Of a stretch of 64,000 nucleotides of DNA, positions 49,516 through 57,409 are shown one piece after another. Below the pieces are notes generated by a model. It ran no database searches. It was not told the DNA's origin and worked only from the letters and a program-made list of their open reading frames with translations. Source of the DNA: JACDHG01 sp963811585 (GTDB lineage Bacteria; Actinomycetota; Actinomycetes; Propionibacteriales; Nocardioidaceae); NCBI GenBank assembly GCA_963811585.1, contig CAWERR010000001.1, positions 62,001 through 126,000 of the forward strand, in the 5' to 3' direction. The position numbers and the translations under genes are program-made. Each line of letters opens with the position of its first letter. Position 1 is the stretch's first letter.

Positions 49516-51018
49516 ATGTCTGATGTGAAGCAGTTCAAGCTCCCCGACGTGGGAGAGGGCCTGACCGAGGCCGAGATCGTCACCTGGAAGGTCAAGGTCG
49601 GCGACACCGTCAAGATCAACGACGTGATCGTCGAGATCGAGACCGCCAAGTCGCTCGTCGAGCTGCCCTGCCCGTACGCCGGCATGGTGACCGAGCTGCT
49701 GGCCGCCGAGGGCGAGACCGTCAACGTCGGCGCGCCCGATCATCGCGGTCGAGACCGGCGACGCCGGCGGCAGCACCTGCGCCGACGCACCGGCCGACCC
49801 GAGGTCGGCAGCCTGACCGAGGACCTGGTGCCCACCCCGAAGGCCGACGAGGCCGTCGAGCCCGGTCTGATCGGTGGCCCCGCTCCCGGCGGCCGCACCT
49901 CGGTGCTCGTCGGCTACGGCCCGCGCACGACCGAGGCCAAGCGCCGGCCGCGCAAGAGGGTCGACGCCCGGCGGGACGTCGCCGGCGGCTGCCCAGGTCG
50001 GCGTGCAGCACGCGTTCACGCCGCACGCCACGCCGCCGCCCGAGGTCAGCATCGAGGAGGCCGCGCCGGCCGACGTGCCACGCATGCGCCGTGCCGCTCG
50101 ATCACGCGGCCACCGGCGCCAGCGGCAAGGTGCTGGCCAAGCCGCCGGTGCGCAAGCTGGCCAAGGATCTCGGCGTCGACCTCGCGCACCGTGCACCGCG
50201 CACCGGCCCCGACGGCACGATCACCCGCGACGACGTCGCAGAACCACGCGTCGGCGGCGCGACCGCTCCCGAGCGCCGACCGCGGCTGCGACGTGCGCCG
50301 CAGCGTCACCGGCGAGCGCGAGACGCGGGTCCCGGTCAAGGGCGTGCGCAAGGTGACCGCTCAGGCGATGGTGGCGTCGGCGTTCACCGCTCCGCACGTC
50401 ACCGAGTGGGTCACCGTCGACGCGACCCGCACGATGAAGATGGTCGAGCGGCTGCGCGAGGACCGCGACTTCCGCGACGTCAAGGTCTCGCCGCTGCTGA
50501 TCGTCGCGCGCGCGGTCTGCGCCGCCATCCGGCGTACGCCGGAGGTCAACGCCAGCTGGGACGAGGCGGCCCAGGAGATCGTGCTCAAGCACTACGTCAA
50601 CCTCGGCATCGCCGCAGCCACGCCGCGTGGGCTCCTGGTGCCGAACATCAAGGACGCCGACCAGCTCATCGGCGCGTCGAGCTGGCCGACGGCGCTCGGC
50701 GAGCTCACCGCGACCGCGCGCGACGGCAAGACGCCGCCGGCCGAGCATGAGCGGCGGCACGTTCACGATCACCAACGTCGGCGTCTTCGGCGTCGACGCC
50801 GGCACCCCGATCATCAACCCCGGCGAGTCCGGCGATCCTGTGCATGGGCGCGATCCGCAAGCAGCCCTGGGTCGTGGGCAACAAGATCAAGCCGCGCTGG
50901 GTCACCACGCTCGCGCTGTCGTTCGACCACCGCGTCGTCGACGGCGAGCAGGGCTCACGCTTCCTCGCCGACGTCGCCGTCGATCGTCGAGGACCCCGGC
51001 AACGCCCTGCTCTTCTAA
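49516..51018 (+). CDS. bkdC: Dihydrolipoamide acyltransferase (E2) of the 2-oxoacid dehydrogenase complex, frame-shifted
   Basis: E2 core. The lipoyl domain is residues 1-80 (KQFKLPDVGEGLTEAEIVTWKVKVGDTVKINDVIVEIETAKSLVELPCPYAG), with the lipoylated Lys in ETAKS. After a Pro/Ala linker comes the peripheral-subunit binding domain (KPPVRKLAKDLGVDLA, GPDGTITRDDV). The catalytic domain starts ETRVPVKGVRKVTAQAMVASAFTAPHVTEWVTVD and ends LALSFDHRVVDGEQGSRFLADVA, with the catalytic HRxxDG. Breaks near 49738, 49770, 49975, 50085, 50195, 50240, 50745, 50838 and 50990, the last an extra G making GATC. Start ATG 49516. Confidence 0.9.
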   Translation: MSDVKQFKLPDVGEGLTEAEIVTWKVKVGDTVKINDVIVEIETAKSLVELPCPYAGMVTELLAAEGETVNVGAPDHRGRDRRRRRQHLRRRTGRPEVGSLTEDLVPTPKADEAVEPGLIGGPAPGGRTSVLVGYGPRTTEAKRRPRKRVDARRDVAGGCPGRRAARVHAARHAAARGQHRGGRAGRRATHAPCRSITRPPAPAARCWPSRRCASWPRISASTSRTVHRAPAPTARSPATTSQNHASAARPLPSADRGCDVRRSVTGERETRVPVKGVRKVTAQAMVASAFTAPHVTEWVTVDATRTMKMVERLREDRDFRDVKVSPLLIVARAVCAAIRRTPEVNASWDEAAQEIVLKHYVNLGIAAATPRGLLVPNIKDADQLIGASSWPTALGELTATARDGKTPPAEHERRHVHDHQRRRLRRRRRHPDHQPRRVRRSCAWARSASSPGSWATRSSRAGSPRSRCRSTTASSTASRAHASSPTSPSIVEDPGNALLF

Positions 51019-51026
51019 CCCTCGTT

Positions 51027-51107
51027 GACCCGTCATGTTTGGCCTGGTGACCCGTCATGTTTGGCCTGGTGACCCGCCATGTTTGGCCTGGTGACCCGTC
51101 ATGTCTG
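51027..51107. repeat. 22-bp tandem array after bkdC
   Basis: Units at 51027, 51049 and 51071 and a partial fourth at 51093. The unit begins GACCCGTCATGTTTGGCCTG, then GT; units 1 and 2 are identical and unit 3 differs by one base. It starts 8 bp after the E2 stop and ends about 120 bp before the riboswitch. Confidence 0.85.
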
Positions 51108-51224
51108 GTGGGTCTGACGGTGTCGTCGCCGAGATGACTGGTGGCTCACAGTCGGGACGCGCGGCGGCGGACCTCTGCTAGATTGCGCCTCGGCTGGCAT
51201 CGCCAGTCCCTGCTCCGTCGGCGG

Positions 51225-51345
<121 letters not shown>

Positions 51346-51455
51346 GGCTCCATATCTGTCGAGGTCTGCAGGGTCGGAGTCCGGACATTGTCCGCGCGCT
51401 ACCTGCCCTCGGCAGGATTTCCGTTCCTGGGACCGCTCGTGAAAGGCATCAGACG

Positions 51456-52580
51456 ATGTTCGTGCGTTCCTTCGGGTGCGTCGCCACGGCGACCGCCCTC
51501 TGTCTCGCTGTCAGCGCGGCAACCCTCCCGGCCGAGGCCGGCTCACCCACCAACACCCCCGCAGTCGTCGATACGTCGGCCGCGCCGTCGTACCCCGCCC
51601 GTGGTGCTCTCGCCGCCGAGTGGCAGGCCGGGGAGCTCACCAACGGCCGTATCCACAACAACCAGTTCGACTTCACCGACTGGGGGCTGACGGTCGACAC
51701 CGCGCTGATGCTGGCCGCCGAAGGCTCGAAGCCAGGCAAGCTGGCACGCGTCGCCGAGGTGCTCGAGGCGAACCACGAAAAGTACGTCAGCTTCGACGGT
51801 GACACCTTTGCCAACGCGATGGCCAAGCTGCTCGTCACCGCGAAGGTGCTCAAGGCCACTCCCCGCGACTTCGGCAACAGCAACCTCCGCGCGCGGCTCC
51901 ACGAGCTCGTCGCCGGCCCGTCTGCCGGGTTGGAAGAGGGTCGGGTGCGAGACACCGGGGCCACCGACTTCAGCAACACGTTCGGGCAGGCGTATGCCGT
52001 CATTGGCCTGGCCCGCACGGGAGGCGTGAGCCAGGAGGTTCTGTATTACCTGTTCCGTCAGCGCTGCGCAGAGGGCTACTTCCGGTTGACCGAGGAGGTC
52101 GGGACAACCTGCAATCAGGACGCGTCGCCCCCCGACGTCGACGCCACGGCGCTCGGCCTCCAGGCCATGCTCGCGGCGAGGCAGTCCGGTGCCACGGTCA
52201 AAGCCTGGCGCATCAACCGCACCGTCGACTGGCTCCTGTCGATGCAGAACGACAACGGTTCCTTCGGCGGCGGCGTCTTGACCGAAGGCCCAAATGCGAA
52301 CAGCACCGGGCTCGCCGCGCAGGCGTTGTACGCGGTCGGCCGGACGCAGGCCCGTCGTGACGCGGCTACCTACATTACGAAGCTGCAGATCACCGCGGCG
52401 AACGCCGGCAACGGCCCGGCGAGGCCCGACATCGGCGCCATCGCTTACAACGGTGCGGCCAGGCGCGCAGCGCTGCAAGACGGCATCACCGAGGCCAAGG
52501 AGGACGAGTTCCGGCGCGCCACCTCGCAAGCGATCTTCGCCCTGGTGCCGAAACCGCTGACGACGCTGCAAGTACCGTGA
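51456..52580 (+). CDS. Secreted prenyltransferase/squalene-cyclase-fold repeat protein, putative cobalamin-binding alpha domain
   Basis: A 374-residue protein with a signal peptide (VATATALCLAVSAATLPAEAGS). The rest is helical repeats of the alpha/alpha-barrel type: TDWGLTVDTALMLAAEG, ATDFSNTFGQAYAVIGLARTG, DVDATALGLQAMLAAR, TVDWLLSMQNDNGSFGGGVL and NANSTGLAAQALYAVG. QNDNGSFGG and ST-LAAQAL are the QW-like repeat marks of the prenyltransferase/squalene oxidase group. Animal intrinsic factor and transcobalamin use this fold for their alpha domain. First gene after the riboswitch; TGA overlaps the next GTG. No membrane anchor, so it is released or held by the partner protein. A cobalamin-binding role is inferred from control and neighbours. 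Confidence 0.8.
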   Translation: MFVRSFGCVATATALCLAVSAATLPAEAGSPTNTPAVVDTSAAPSYPARGALAAEWQAGELTNGRIHNNQFDFTDWGLTVDTALMLAAEGSKPGKLARVAEVLEANHEKYVSFDGDTFANAMAKLLVTAKVLKATPRDFGNSNLRARLHELVAGPSAGLEEGRVRDTGATDFSNTFGQAYAVIGLARTGGVSQEVLYYLFRQRCAEGYFRLTEEVGTTCNQDASPPDVDATALGLQAMLAARQSGATVKAWRINRTVDWLLSMQNDNGSFGGGVLTEGPNANSTGLAAQALYAVGRTQARRDAATYITKLQITAANAGNGPARPDIGAIAYNGAARRAALQDGITEAKEDEFRRATSQAIFALVPKPLTTLQVP

Positions 52581-53620
52581 CGCTGCCTCGCACCCTGGCT
52601 CGGGTGGCGGTTGGCGCCACCATCGCACTTGCGGCGCTCGCCGTCACCCCGACGGCATCAGCACCGCTTGCGGTCGCGACCGCGTCGTCAGCCAGCACTG
52701 CGGGCTACTGCCCCGACGCGACTGGCGTCACCGTGGTCGTGGACTTCAGCGACCTCGGTGACGGCATCGTGGTCCGCTGTGCGACCGGACCTGTCGTGGC
52801 CGGCTACACGGGGCTGGACGCCCTGCAGGACGCCGGGTTCACAGTGGAGGGCACCAGGCAGTCGGGTCTGCAGTTCGCCTGCCGGATCCAGGGCCGTCCG
52901 GCCGCCGACGAGGAGCTTCCCGTCGAGGGAGACCCCGACTACACAGAGAGCTGCCAACGGACACCGCCGGCATCGGCGTACTGGGGATACTGGTACGCGA
53001 ACAACCGCGGCACCTGGCGCTACAGCAGCTCGGGCGCGTCGAGCAGGGACGCGATTCGCGGTGGCTTCGAGGGCTGGCGGTTCTCGCTCAACCACTCGAC
53101 GGGGAACATCCCTCCGCCGGGTGTCGCGCCGCGTCGGCCCGGATCTACAACGACCCCGCCACCGTCGGAGCCGCCATCGTCGCCACCCACGTCGTCATCT
53201 GGGCCGGGATCGCCCCACAGCCCATCGGGTGGTGGTGGCGGGGAGCCGCCAGCGAGCCAGCAGCCGAACGCACCTGGTACGTCGCCGGGCCCGACCGGGC
53301 CGGAGTCGTCCGCTGACACAGACGGGCCGCGGGCTGAGTCACCATCTGCAGACGCGCAGACGAGCCAGTCAGGCCCGCGTGGCTCCGCTAAGCCGAGCAA
53401 GTCGTCGCCGACGTCGTCAACCGAATCGTCTTCGTCCAACGACCCGGTGGCACAGGGCGAGACGACCGACGGCATACCCGTCTCCGGTGAGCTGCCGACC
53501 GCGGACACCTCCGACGAGTCGGGTGGGCTCAGCTCCTCCACCGTCATCGGGTTTGGGTTGGTCGCCGCGCTCGGAGCTGCGGCGGGATTCACCGCCTGGC
53601 GGAGGTCACGGCAGCGATGA
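52577..53620 (+). CDS. Membrane-anchored DUF4430/transcobalamin-C-like surface protein
   Basis: A 347-residue exported protein starting GTG 52577 (GTGA overlap). A signal peptide (VAVGATIALAALAVTPTASA) is followed by a domain at about residues 42-172: GVTVVVDFSDLGDGIVVRC, YTGLDALQDAGFTVEG, FACRIQGRPA and WGYWYANNRGTWRYSS-type sequence ending GWRFS. This order (strand, S/T-LDAL helix, I-G, YW-Y, W) is the DUF4430 pattern shared with the beta domain of intrinsic factor/transcobalamin. A Pro/Ser/Gly-rich spacer of about 120 residues and a C-terminal membrane segment with RRSRQR tail (IGFGLVAALGAAAGFTAWRR) would hold the domain across the cell wall. Cys pairs may form disulfides. Confidence 0.78.
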   Translation: MTLPRTLARVAVGATIALAALAVTPTASAPLAVATASSASTAGYCPDATGVTVVVDFSDLGDGIVVRCATGPVVAGYTGLDALQDAGFTVEGTRQSGLQFACRIQGRPAADEELPVEGDPDYTESCQRTPPASAYWGYWYANNRGTWRYSSSGASSRDAIRGGFEGWRFSLNHSTGNIPPPGVAPRRPGSTTTPPPSEPPSSPPTSSSGPGSPHSPSGGGGGEPPASQQPNAPGTSPGPTGPESSADTDGPRAESPSADAQTSQSGPRGSAKPSKSSPTSSTESSSSNDPVAQGETTDGIPVSGELPTADTSDESGGLSSSTVIGFGLVAALGAAAGFTAWRRSRQR

Positions 53621-54768
53621 CCCGCCCGGCCCGCGTCAGGGCGCGCCTACCGCGGGCGGTGCATCCACTCGCGTGGTGGTTGTGGGCACTCGGCCTGACG
53701 GTTGCCGCGAGCCGCACCACCAACCCACTCGTGCTCCTAAGCATCGTCGCGGTGGCGGCATGGGTGGTGACGGCGCGAAGATCCGATGCGCCATGGTCGC
53801 GGGCGTTCCGCTACTACCTCATCGCGGGCGCCGCCGTCGTCGTGATCCGGGTCGTGTTCAGGATCCTGTTCGGAGGCGGCGAGGAAGGCTTCGTCCTCCT
53901 GCCGCTTCCCGAGATCGCCTTACCTGGTTGGTTTTCCGACATCACGTTGCTGGGGGACGTGACAGCCGAGAGCCTGCTCGGCGGCCTGTACGACGGTCTG
54001 CGTCTGGCCACGATGCTGATCTGCCTCGGAGCCGCCAACTCGCTCGCCAACCCGCGTCGACTCCTCCGGTCGATGCCGTCGGCCCTCCACGAGGTCAGCA
54101 CGGCCGTGGTCGTCGCACTGTCGGTCTTCCCGCAGCTCGCCGAGAGCCTGCTCCGGGTGCGGCGGGCGCGCCGACTGCGGCCGGGAAACGAGCGCAAGGG
54201 CTTGAGAGGCCTTGCCACCTTGGTGATTCCGGTCCTCGAAGATGCCCTTGACCGATCGCTGATGTTGGCTGCCTCGATGGACTCTCGCGGCTACGGCCGA
54301 AGCGGGGATCGGTCCCGGCTCGCCTTCCGGGTGACCGGCACACTGCTTGTCGTCGGGTTGGGGGGCGTCTGTGTCGGCCTGTACGCGCTGCTCGACGCGA
54401 CAACGCCCCGTGTGTTGTCGACTCCGGTTCTGGTGGCTGGGCTTCTGGTTGGCATCGCTGGGCTGGCGGCGTCGGGTCATGGGGTGGCGCGAACGTCATA
54501 CCGACCGGATCCGTGGCGACTTGCCGAGTTCGCCACGATCGCCTGCGGCCTCGCCACCGGACTGCTGATGTGGTGGTCGGGGCAGGTGGATCCGGCCAAC
54601 CTCAACCCGTCGCTGGTGCCGCTCAGTTGGCCGGAGCTGGCGCCGTTGTCGTTGGTGGCAGTGTTGGTGGGGGCACTGCCCGCATGGATCACACCACCGC
54701 CACTCACTGACGAGTCGACCACCGTGCCCGCCGTTGACCGGTTGCCGGCCAAGGCCAGGTCAGCATGA
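53617..54768 (+). CDS. ECF transporter T component (CbiQ/EcfT family)
   Basis: Integral membrane coupling protein of 383 residues. Hydrophobic segments include PLAWWLWALGLTVAASRTTNPLVLLSIVAVAAWVV and FRYYLIAGAAVVVIRVVFRILFG. The cytoplasmic coupling helices carry ARG-like motifs: AESLLRVRRARRLRPGN and MLAASMDSRGYGRSGDRSRL, where the SRGYGR segment is characteristic of CbiQ/EcfT. The extra C-terminal segments (GTLLVVGLGGVCVGLYALLD, LVAGLLVGIAGLAASGHGV, LATGLLMWWSG, LAPLSLVAVLVGALPAW) make it longer than the usual 250-270 residues. ATG 53617 and the stop both overlap neighbours by 4 bp. Confidence 0.88.
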   Translation: MTRPARVRARLPRAVHPLAWWLWALGLTVAASRTTNPLVLLSIVAVAAWVVTARRSDAPWSRAFRYYLIAGAAVVVIRVVFRILFGGGEEGFVLLPLPEIALPGWFSDITLLGDVTAESLLGGLYDGLRLATMLICLGAANSLANPRRLLRSMPSALHEVSTAVVVALSVFPQLAESLLRVRRARRLRPGNERKGLRGLATLVIPVLEDALDRSLMLAASMDSRGYGRSGDRSRLAFRVTGTLLVVGLGGVCVGLYALLDATTPRVLSTPVLVAGLLVGIAGLAASGHGVARTSYRPDPWRLAEFATIACGLATGLLMWWSGQVDPANLNPSLVPLSWPELAPLSLVAVLVGALPAWITPPPLTDESTTVPAVDRLPAKARSA

Positions 54769-56453
54769 TCGACATCGAGAGTTTCTCGTTCTGGTACCCC
54801 GGCGCGGCGACGCCGACCGTCCACGAGGTCGACCTGCAGGTGGGCGAGGGGTCGTTTGCGCTCCTGGTGGGGGCAACCGGTTCAGGCAAGTCGACGTTGC
54901 TACGGGCCATCAACGGCCTGGTGCCGCATTTCACCGGCGGCCACGTCGAGGGGCGAGTGCGTGCCTGCGGGCTGGATCCGCGCCATCAGGCACCACGTGA
55001 GTTCGCCGCAGCCGTCGGGGTGGTCGGGCAGGATCCCCTTGCAGGCTTCGTGACCGACACCGTCGAGGAGGAGCTTGCCTACGGGATGGAGCAGCTCGGT
55101 ACCGCGCCGGCTGTGATGCGTCGGCGCGTCGAGGAGACGCTCGACCTGATGGGCATCGCGCACCTGCGGCGCCGGGCGCTGCGGACGCTGTCCGGCGGCG
55201 AGCAGCAGCGGGTCGCGTTCGGCGCCGTGCTCACGACGTCGCCGAGGGTGCTCGTGTTGGACGAGCCGACATCGGCCCTGGATCCGGTCGCGGCCGAGGA
55301 CGCGCTGGCCGCTGTGCTCCGGCTCGTGCACGACCTGGGCGTCACCGTGCTCGCGTCCGAGCATCGGCTGGAGCGGGTGGTGGAGTATGCCGATCTGCTC
55401 GCCGTTGTCGAGGGCGGACAGGTGCGGGCAGGTGCTCCTGCGGACCTGATCCGTACGTCCCCGGTAGTTCCTCCTGTCGTGGAGCTCGGACGGCTGGCCC
55501 GATGGGACCCGCTACCCCTCTCGGTCCGCGACGCGCGGCGGATGGCTGGTCCGATGAGGGAACAGCTCCGCGGCTTGACGCCGGTGCTGCGCCACCGAGA
55601 CGCGCTGTATGGACGCGACGCGGTGGTTGTGGAGGGCGTGAGCGTCGAGTACGGAGCAACCGCGGCTGTCAGTGACGTCTCACTCGAGCTTGCTGCGGGC
55701 GAAGTCGTGGCCCTGATGGGTCGCAACGGATCGGGCAAGTCGTCGTTGTTGTGGGCGCTGCAAGGTTCGGGCGCGCGAACCTCGGGGAGAGTCCTCGTCG
55801 ACGGCGTTGATCCGGCGACCCTGTCGCCGGTGGATGCCATTCGGGGAGTCGCGATGGTCCCGCAACAGGCAACAGACCTGCTCTTCCATCCAACGGTACG
55901 ACGCGAGTGTGGAGCCGCCGACTCCGCCAGCGGCGCGTCAGCCGGCCGGACCCGCGCGTTGCTCGACGAGCTGGTCGATGCCGAGGCGGTCGGCGACGAT
56001 GTCCACCCTCGCGACCTCTCCGAGGGCCAACGGCTCGGGCTCGCCCTCGCCGTGCAGCTGTCGTCTGAGCCGCTTCTCTTGCTGCTTGACGAGCCGACGC
56101 GAGGTCTCGACTACCGCGCCAAGCACGCGCTGGCCGCTCTGGTGGCCAGGTTGGCGGCGGGAGGTCGGGTGGTGCTGATCGCGACCCACGACGTCGAGTT
56201 CGCGGCCCAGGTGTCCGATCGGGTGGTGGTGTTGGCTCGAGGGCAGGTGGTGGCGGACGCCCCTGCTGCCGAGGTACTGGCGGCCTCGCCTGTGTTCGCC
56301 CCGCAGGTCGCTAAGGTGCTGGCGCCGTCGGAGTGGCTCACCCCTGGACAGGTGGCAGGGGCGCTGGCGAGCAACGGCACGGATCCGGCTGGCCGCGTGG
56401 CCGCCGCTCAACACCTGACTTCTGCCCGTGCTGTGGAGGCGCCTCATGGCTGA
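54765..56453 (+). CDS. ECF transporter energy-coupling ATPase, two fused ATPase domains
   Basis: EcfA-EcfA' fusion of 562 residues. The first domain has Walker A GATGSGKSTLLRAINGLVPHFTGG, Q-loop VVGQDPLAGFVTDTVEEELAYG, signature LRTLSGGEQQRVAFGAVL and Walker B VLVLDEPTSALDP. The second has Walker A GRNGSGKSSLLWALQGSG, MVPQQATDLLFHPTVRREC, a variant signature RDLSEGQRLGLALAVQL and Walker B LLLLLDEPTRGLDYRAK, with switch IATHDVEFA. Fused double ATPases of this kind are common in actinobacterial ECF systems. It powers the T and S proteins in the same operon. Confidence 0.92.
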   Translation: MIDIESFSFWYPGAATPTVHEVDLQVGEGSFALLVGATGSGKSTLLRAINGLVPHFTGGHVEGRVRACGLDPRHQAPREFAAAVGVVGQDPLAGFVTDTVEEELAYGMEQLGTAPAVMRRRVEETLDLMGIAHLRRRALRTLSGGEQQRVAFGAVLTTSPRVLVLDEPTSALDPVAAEDALAAVLRLVHDLGVTVLASEHRLERVVEYADLLAVVEGGQVRAGAPADLIRTSPVVPPVVELGRLARWDPLPLSVRDARRMAGPMREQLRGLTPVLRHRDALYGRDAVVVEGVSVEYGATAAVSDVSLELAAGEVVALMGRNGSGKSSLLWALQGSGARTSGRVLVDGVDPATLSPVDAIRGVAMVPQQATDLLFHPTVRRECGAADSASGASAGRTRALLDELVDAEAVGDDVHPRDLSEGQRLGLALAVQLSSEPLLLLLDEPTRGLDYRAKHALAALVARLAAGGRVVLIATHDVEFAAQVSDRVVVLARGQVVADAPAAEVLAASPVFAPQVAKVLAPSEWLTPGQVAGALASNGTDPAGRVAAAQHLTSARAVEAPHG

Positions 56454-57288
56454 GGTGGTCGCGCGAGCGCGCTCCGTCGTCAGGGGAGCTCCTGCGGTGG
56501 CGATCGGACGTCGTACAGCCGCCGTGTTGGGGCTCGCGACCTTGGCGGGCGTCGTGATGTTTTGCTGGCCTCTCTTCGTGCGGGCACCCGCGGAGTCGTT
56601 GGGTCATACGAGCGACGCGCCGTTCCTGTTCGTGGTGGTGCTGCCGGTCGTGGTCGCGATCGTGCTCGCGTCGATGGCCGAGGGTGGCATGGACTCGAAA
56701 GCGTTGGCGATGCTCGGCGTGCTGTCGGCCGTCAACGCAGCGATGCGGCCCTTGGGTGCTGGCTTGGCCGGGATCGAGACGGTGTTCTTCCTGCTGGTCC
56801 TTGCGGGCAGGGTTTTCGGGCCGGGCTTCGGGTTCGTGCTCGGATGTACGTCGATGTTCGCGTCGGCGTTGCTGACGGCAGGGGTGGGTCCTTGGCTGCC
56901 GTTCCAGATGATGGCGTCTGCGTGGATCGGCCTCGGCGCCGGACTGCTTCCGCGGCGGGTGGAAGGGCGCACAGAGATCGCGATGCTCGCGCTGTACGGC
57001 GTCGTTGCGGCATTCCTGTTCGGGTTCTTGATGAACCTGTGGTTCTGGCCCTACGCGATCGGGACGGGGACGGACCTGTCGTTCGTCGCCGGCGACCCGG
57101 TGCTCGACAACCTGTCCCGCTTCGTGATGTTCACCCTCACGACGTCGACTCTTGCCTGGGACACCGGGCGCGCGGTCACGAACGCCGTCGCCATCATGGT
57201 GCTCGGTCCGGTAGTGCTCGCCACCTTGCGTCGGGCTTCTCGCCGCGCCTCCTTCGGCGCCGAGGTCTCCTTCGCCGACGGGACCTGA
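56446..57288 (+). CDS. ECF transporter S component, probable cobalamin specificity
   Basis: A 280-residue membrane protein with six hydrophobic segments, overlapping the ATPase gene by 8 bp (ATG 56446). Family segments: AMLGVLSAVNAAMRPLGAGLAGIETVFFLLVLAGRVFGPGFGFVLGCTSMFASALLTAGVGPWLPFQMMASAWIGLGAGLLP. These are typical of CbrT-like S components of actinobacteria. The substrate is inferred as cobalamin from the riboswitch and the two extracellular partners; it lacks the N-terminal His-rich CbiM sequence expected for a cobalt importer. Last gene of the operon. Confidence 0.82.
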   Translation: MAEVVARARSVVRGAPAVAIGRRTAAVLGLATLAGVVMFCWPLFVRAPAESLGHTSDAPFLFVVVLPVVVAIVLASMAEGGMDSKALAMLGVLSAVNAAMRPLGAGLAGIETVFFLLVLAGRVFGPGFGFVLGCTSMFASALLTAGVGPWLPFQMMASAWIGLGAGLLPRRVEGRTEIAMLALYGVVAAFLFGFLMNLWFWPYAIGTGTDLSFVAGDPVLDNLSRFVMFTLTTSTLAWDTGRAVTNAVAIMVLGPVVLATLRRASRRASFGAEVSFADGT

Positions 57289-57300
57289 TCCTCGCGCGTT

Positions 57301-57380
57301 TGCCTTGTTCACAATGCAGCTGCACTGTGCACAAGGCACATCTGCCTTGCTCACAAGGAATCTGCCTTGTTCACAAGGCA
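57301..57380. repeat. Four tandem 18-bp palindromes between convergent genes
   Basis: TGCCTTGTTCACAAGGCA is perfect at 57363-57380. Degenerate copies are at 57301-57318, 57321-57338 and 57343-57360, spaced 20, 22 and 20 bp. They lie between the S-component stop (57288) and the paaK stop (57410). They could form alternative hairpins acting as a bidirectional terminator, or be a binding array. Confidence 0.8.
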
Positions 57381-57409
57381 AACGCCATGGGGAAGGAGGC
57401 CGTCGGAGG

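Noticed and set aside
51027..51107. Possible CRISPR array
   Set aside because: Repeats are contiguous with no spacers, and there are no cas genes in the window. The same holds for 31538-31615 and 57301-57380.
51456..57288. Cobalt importer (CbiMNQO) as the meaning of the riboswitch operon
   Set aside because: CbiQ-like and ATPase proteins would fit, but there is no CbiM or CbiN, the S component is of a different family, and two large extracellular domain proteins would be unexplained.
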